From contig JAEZHI010000017.1 of assembly GCA_023436885.1 (NCBI GenBank), forward strand, positions 1 through 23,954: 23,954 nt of DNA, written 5' to 3'. Below, one piece after another: positions 22,178-23,954 of this stretch (position 1 is its first letter; each line of letters starts with the position of its first letter). Made by a program: the position numbers and the translations under genes. Below the pieces are notes generated by a model. The model was given only the letters and a program-made list of their open reading frames with translations, had not been told where the DNA came from and ran no database searches. The DNA is from Pseudomonadota bacterium (GTDB lineage: Bacteria > Pseudomonadota > Alphaproteobacteria > Rhizobiales > Pleomorphomonadaceae).

Positions 22178-23068
22178 TCAGTAGGACCAGCGCTGGGCCT
22201 TTGACACCAGGAAATCGCGGAAGGCGTGAACGCGCGCCGAGTTCCTGAGTTCGTCCGGATAGACGAAGTAGGTGTCGTAGGAGAGGAGGTCAACCTCGGG
22301 GATCAGCTGCTGCAGGCCGGAGTCCTCCTCGACGATATAGTCGGGAAGAAGGGCAATGCCGACGCCGCGCTGGACCGAATGCTTGATGGCGACGAGGTTG
22401 TTGACCCGGAGAGCCGGCAGGCGCGGATTGTCATAGGGACGGCCGACGCTTTCGAGCCAGTTCATGTCGCGCAGGTAGTTTGGCGCGGCGACACCGAAGG
22501 TGATGATGCGGTGTTCATCGATGTCTTCGATGGTCTTCGGGCTGCCGAAGCGCTTGATGTAGGCCGGCGAGGCGAACAGATGAAAGTGGACCGTGAACAG
22601 CTTGCGCTGGATGAGGTCAGGCTGCGTCGGCTGGCGCAGGCGGATGGCCACATCGGCCTGCCGCATGGCGAGGTCGAGTTCGTCGTCATTGAGGATGAGC
22701 TGCAGCTGGACATCCGGATAGAGGTCGACGAACTCGTCGACACGTGAGGTCAGCCAAGTGGAGCCGATGCCGACGGTGGTGGTAACGCGCAGCGAGCCGG
22801 ATGGGCGTTCGCGGCTGTCGGTCAGCCGGCCCTGAACGTCTTCGAGCTTCAGCAGTACGTCATGAGCGGCGCGATAGAGCAGCTCGCCCTGTTCGGTGAG
22901 GATGAGGCCGCGGGCGTGGCGGTGGAACAGCGGAACGCCGAGATCCTGTTCGAGGGCGCTGACCTGACGGCTGACGGCGGACTGGCTCATGTTCAGCGTG
23001 TCGCCGGCGTGGGTAAAGCTCCCAGCATGAGCGGCGGCATGGAATATTCTGAGCTTGTCCCAATCCAT
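22178..23068 (-). CDS. lsrB: LysR-family regulator, LsrB/VtlR type
   Basis: This is a 296-residue LysR protein with an N-terminal winged helix (about 1-62; KLRIFHAAAHAGSFTHAGDT and MSQSAVSRQVSALEQDLGVP) and a two-lobed effector domain (about 88-292). The opening MDWDKLRIFHAAA, the HRHARGLILTEQGELL segment and the gene pair with trxB fit the rhizobial LsrB / Brucella VtlR group, which controls envelope, stress and AbcR sRNA genes. I find no cysteine in the whole protein, although Sinorhizobium LsrB is reported to sense redox state through cysteines. A GGGGGA ribosome binding site precedes ATG 23068; the longer start at 23092 is less likely. Confidence 0.85.
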   Translation of the reverse strand: MDWDKLRIFHAAAHAGSFTHAGDTLNMSQSAVSRQVSALEQDLGVPLFHRHARGLILTEQGELLYRAAHDVLLKLEDVQGRLTDSRERPSGSLRVTTTVGIGSTWLTSRVDEFVDLYPDVQLQLILNDDELDLAMRQADVAIRLRQPTQPDLIQRKLFTVHFHLFASPAYIKRFGSPKTIEDIDEHRIITFGVAAPNYLRDMNWLESVGRPYDNPRLPALRVNNLVAIKHSVQRGVGIALLPDYIVEEDSGLQQLIPEVDLLSYDTYFVYPDELRNSARVHAFRDFLVSKAQRWSY

Positions 23069-23189
23069 CGCGTCCCCCTTTGCCGCCCCCATCGCTGCTG
23101 ACGGCCGGCTTCTGGCCGTCGCTCTCGTCCGGCGAGGCCAGATTACAGAGCCGGCCCTGCCGCTTCTTTGTCTTGCCTCATTCGCTTGT

Positions 23190-23213
23190 CCGAAAATTTT
23201 GGCAACTTTTCGG
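23190..23213. promoter_or_regulatory. inverted repeat CCGAAAA-N10-TTTTCGG
   Basis: Perfect 7-bp arms lie at 23190-23196 and 23207-23213, 121 bp upstream of the LysR start. The AT-rich core and T-N11-A-like spacing could suit LysR autoregulation. Support is symmetry and position only. Confidence 0.38.
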
Positions 23214-23301
23214 GCAAGGTCCTGATTTCTGCCGAGCCTGTCAGTCCGCCTGGAAAGCCGAGTGGCTTTTTGCGGGCAACAGATCGACCCCGGTCATATA
23301 T

Positions 23302-23325
23302 CAGAAAAGTGTGAAAACTTTTCTG
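23302..23325. promoter_or_regulatory. inverted repeat CAGAAAAGT-N6-ACTTTTCTG
   Basis: Perfect 9-bp arms lie at 23302-23310 and 23317-23325, between trxB and the LysR gene. It is AT-rich and has no T tail, so an operator or mRNA hairpin is more likely than a terminator. It shares the GAAAA...TTTTC core with the repeat at 23190-23213. Confidence 0.45.
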
Positions 23326-23357
23326 GCAGTGCCCTAGGTTCTCCGCTTAACGGGTTT

Positions 23358-23379
23358 GGCGCAAGCCCTGAATTGCGCC
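23358..23379 (-). terminator. hairpin downstream of trxB, possible terminator
   Basis: GGCGCAA (23358-23364) and TTGCGCC (23373-23379) pair perfectly around eight bases, 14 bp after the trxB stop. On the minus strand AAACCCGTT follows instead of a T run, so termination would be inefficient or Rho-dependent. Confidence 0.42.
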
Positions 23380-23393
23380 GTTCCGCCAGTTGG

Positions 23394-23954
23394 TTACGCA
23401 ACCTTTGTATCAGTTTCGAGCGCGCCGATGTAGCGTTCGGCTTCCAGCGCGGCCATGCAGCCCATGCCGGCGGCCGTAACGGCTTGCCGGAAGTGCTCGT
23501 CGGTAACGTCGCCGGCCGCGAAGACGCCGGGAACCGATGTCGCCGTCGAATCGGGAGCTGTCCAGATATAGCCCGACGACTTGAGCCGGACCTGACCCGT
23601 GAACAGCGAGGTGGCTGGCGCATGGCCGATGGCGACGAACAGGCCATCGGTGGCGAGATCACGCGTCTCGCCGGTCACCACGTTCTTGAGGCGGACGCCG
23701 GTGAGCTGTGGCGGGAAGCCTTCCTTGCCCAACACCTCGTCGACGACACTGTTCCAGATCACTTCGATCTTCGGGTGCGTGAACAGGCGGTGCTGCATCA
23801 CGCGTTCGGCGCGGAAGGCCTCGCGGCGGTGCACGACCGTCACCTTCTCGGCGTGATGGGTCAGGTAAAGCGCCTCTTCGACAGCGGTGTTGCCGCCGCC
23901 GACCACCACGACGTTCTTGCCGCGATAGAAGAAGCCGTCGCAGGTGGCGCAGGC
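23394..23954 (-). CDS. trxB: thioredoxin reductase, 3' part (5' end outside window)
   Basis: The last 186 residues of a flavoprotein that reduces thioredoxin with NADPH. The visible part begins with the redox-active disulfide motif CATCDG, directly followed by FFYRGKNVVVVGGGNTAVEE, the NADPH-binding Rossmann motif. HRREAFRAE contacts the NADPH phosphate, and GVFAAGDVTDEHFRQAVTAA is the conserved C-terminal FAD-binding segment. The reading frame runs through the end of the window, so the N-terminal FAD domain is missing only because of the window edge. Pairing with an lsrB/vtlR-type gene is conserved in Hyphomicrobiales. Confidence 0.96.
   Translation of the reverse strand, partial: ACATCDGFFYRGKNVVVVGGGNTAVEEALYLTHHAEKVTVVHRREAFRAERVMQHRLFTHPKIEVIWNSVVDEVLGKEGFPPQLTGVRLKNVVTGETRDLATDGLFVAIGHAPATSLFTGQVRLKSSGYIWTAPDSTATSVPGVFAAGDVTDEHFRQAVTAAGMGCMAALEAERYIGALETDTKVA

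Larger units (their letters stand above)
23069..23393. other. intergenic region between trxB and the LysR gene
   Basis: This 325-bp region between two same-strand genes holds no supported protein gene. It contains two AT-rich inverted repeats (23190-23213 and 23302-23325) and the hairpin at 23358-23379. Its length and palindromes suggest that the LysR gene has its own, possibly autoregulated, promoter. Confidence 0.55.

Noticed and set aside
1..23954. Search for CRISPR arrays, tRNA or rRNA genes, insertion sequences and phage genes
   Set aside because: I saw no regularly spaced repeats, no transposase or integrase frame and no convincing tRNA cloverleaf on either strand; a dedicated tRNA scan would settle the last point.

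Overview
The window is GC-rich, carries no mobile element, and looks chromosomal from an alphaproteobacterium, most likely a Hyphomicrobiales (Rhizobiales) relative. The signs are the adjacent LsrB/VtlR-type LysR regulator and thioredoxin reductase gene, DUF3563, DUF1499 and HdeA-like genes, and paired binding-protein-dependent ABC importers with LacI and IclR regulators. All calls come from reading the sequence; no database search was possible.

Layout. Positions 1-162 hold a DUF3563 small protein. Positions 314-3441 carry a DHA2-type MFS exporter (-), an HdeA-like periplasmic protein (+), and a DUF1499 / two-helix membrane protein pair (-). Positions 3846-6039 hold a MarR-GNAT fusion regulator (+) convergent with a class I aspartate aminotransferase (-). 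Positions 6281-7960 hold a methyl-accepting chemotaxis protein (-). Positions 8286-12859 form a polar amino-acid ABC importer operon: binding protein, two permeases, ATPase, a RidA-family deaminase and an IclR regulator, preceded by three back-to-back palindromes over a TATAAT box. Positions 12867-18595 (-) form a carbohydrate operon: family 1 binding protein, two permeases and a GH31 glycosidase with an alpha-xylosidase-like active-site motif. It is divergent from a LacI regulator (18894-19931), and two near-identical TGTAAGCGCTTACA operators lie between them. Positions 19952-21675 hold a DUF1330 protein divergent from an NTF2-like / MmyB-type XRE regulator pair. Positions 21676-22177 are a highly structured intergenic region. 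Positions 22178-23954 hold the LsrB/VtlR-type regulator and the 3' part of trxB (both -).

How the parts work together. Each importer is self-contained for uptake and local control, but the sugar operon lacks its own ATPase gene and must borrow a shared one. Intercistronic hairpins follow the first binding protein, the ridA-like gene and the sugar binding protein, consistent with differential expression inside the operons.

The most interesting region is 21676-22177. On the minus strand it contains a candidate small RNA of about 135 nt: a sigma70-like promoter, a hairpin presenting a CCTCCC (anti-Shine-Dalgarno) loop, a long second hairpin and a perfect terminator with a T8 tract. It lies beside the lsrB/vtlR-trxB pair, which is the neighbourhood of the AbcR (alpha-r15) sRNAs that repress ABC importer mRNAs in rhizobia and Brucella. 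A second structured element of unknown nature (22054-22140) lies between that RNA and the LysR gene.
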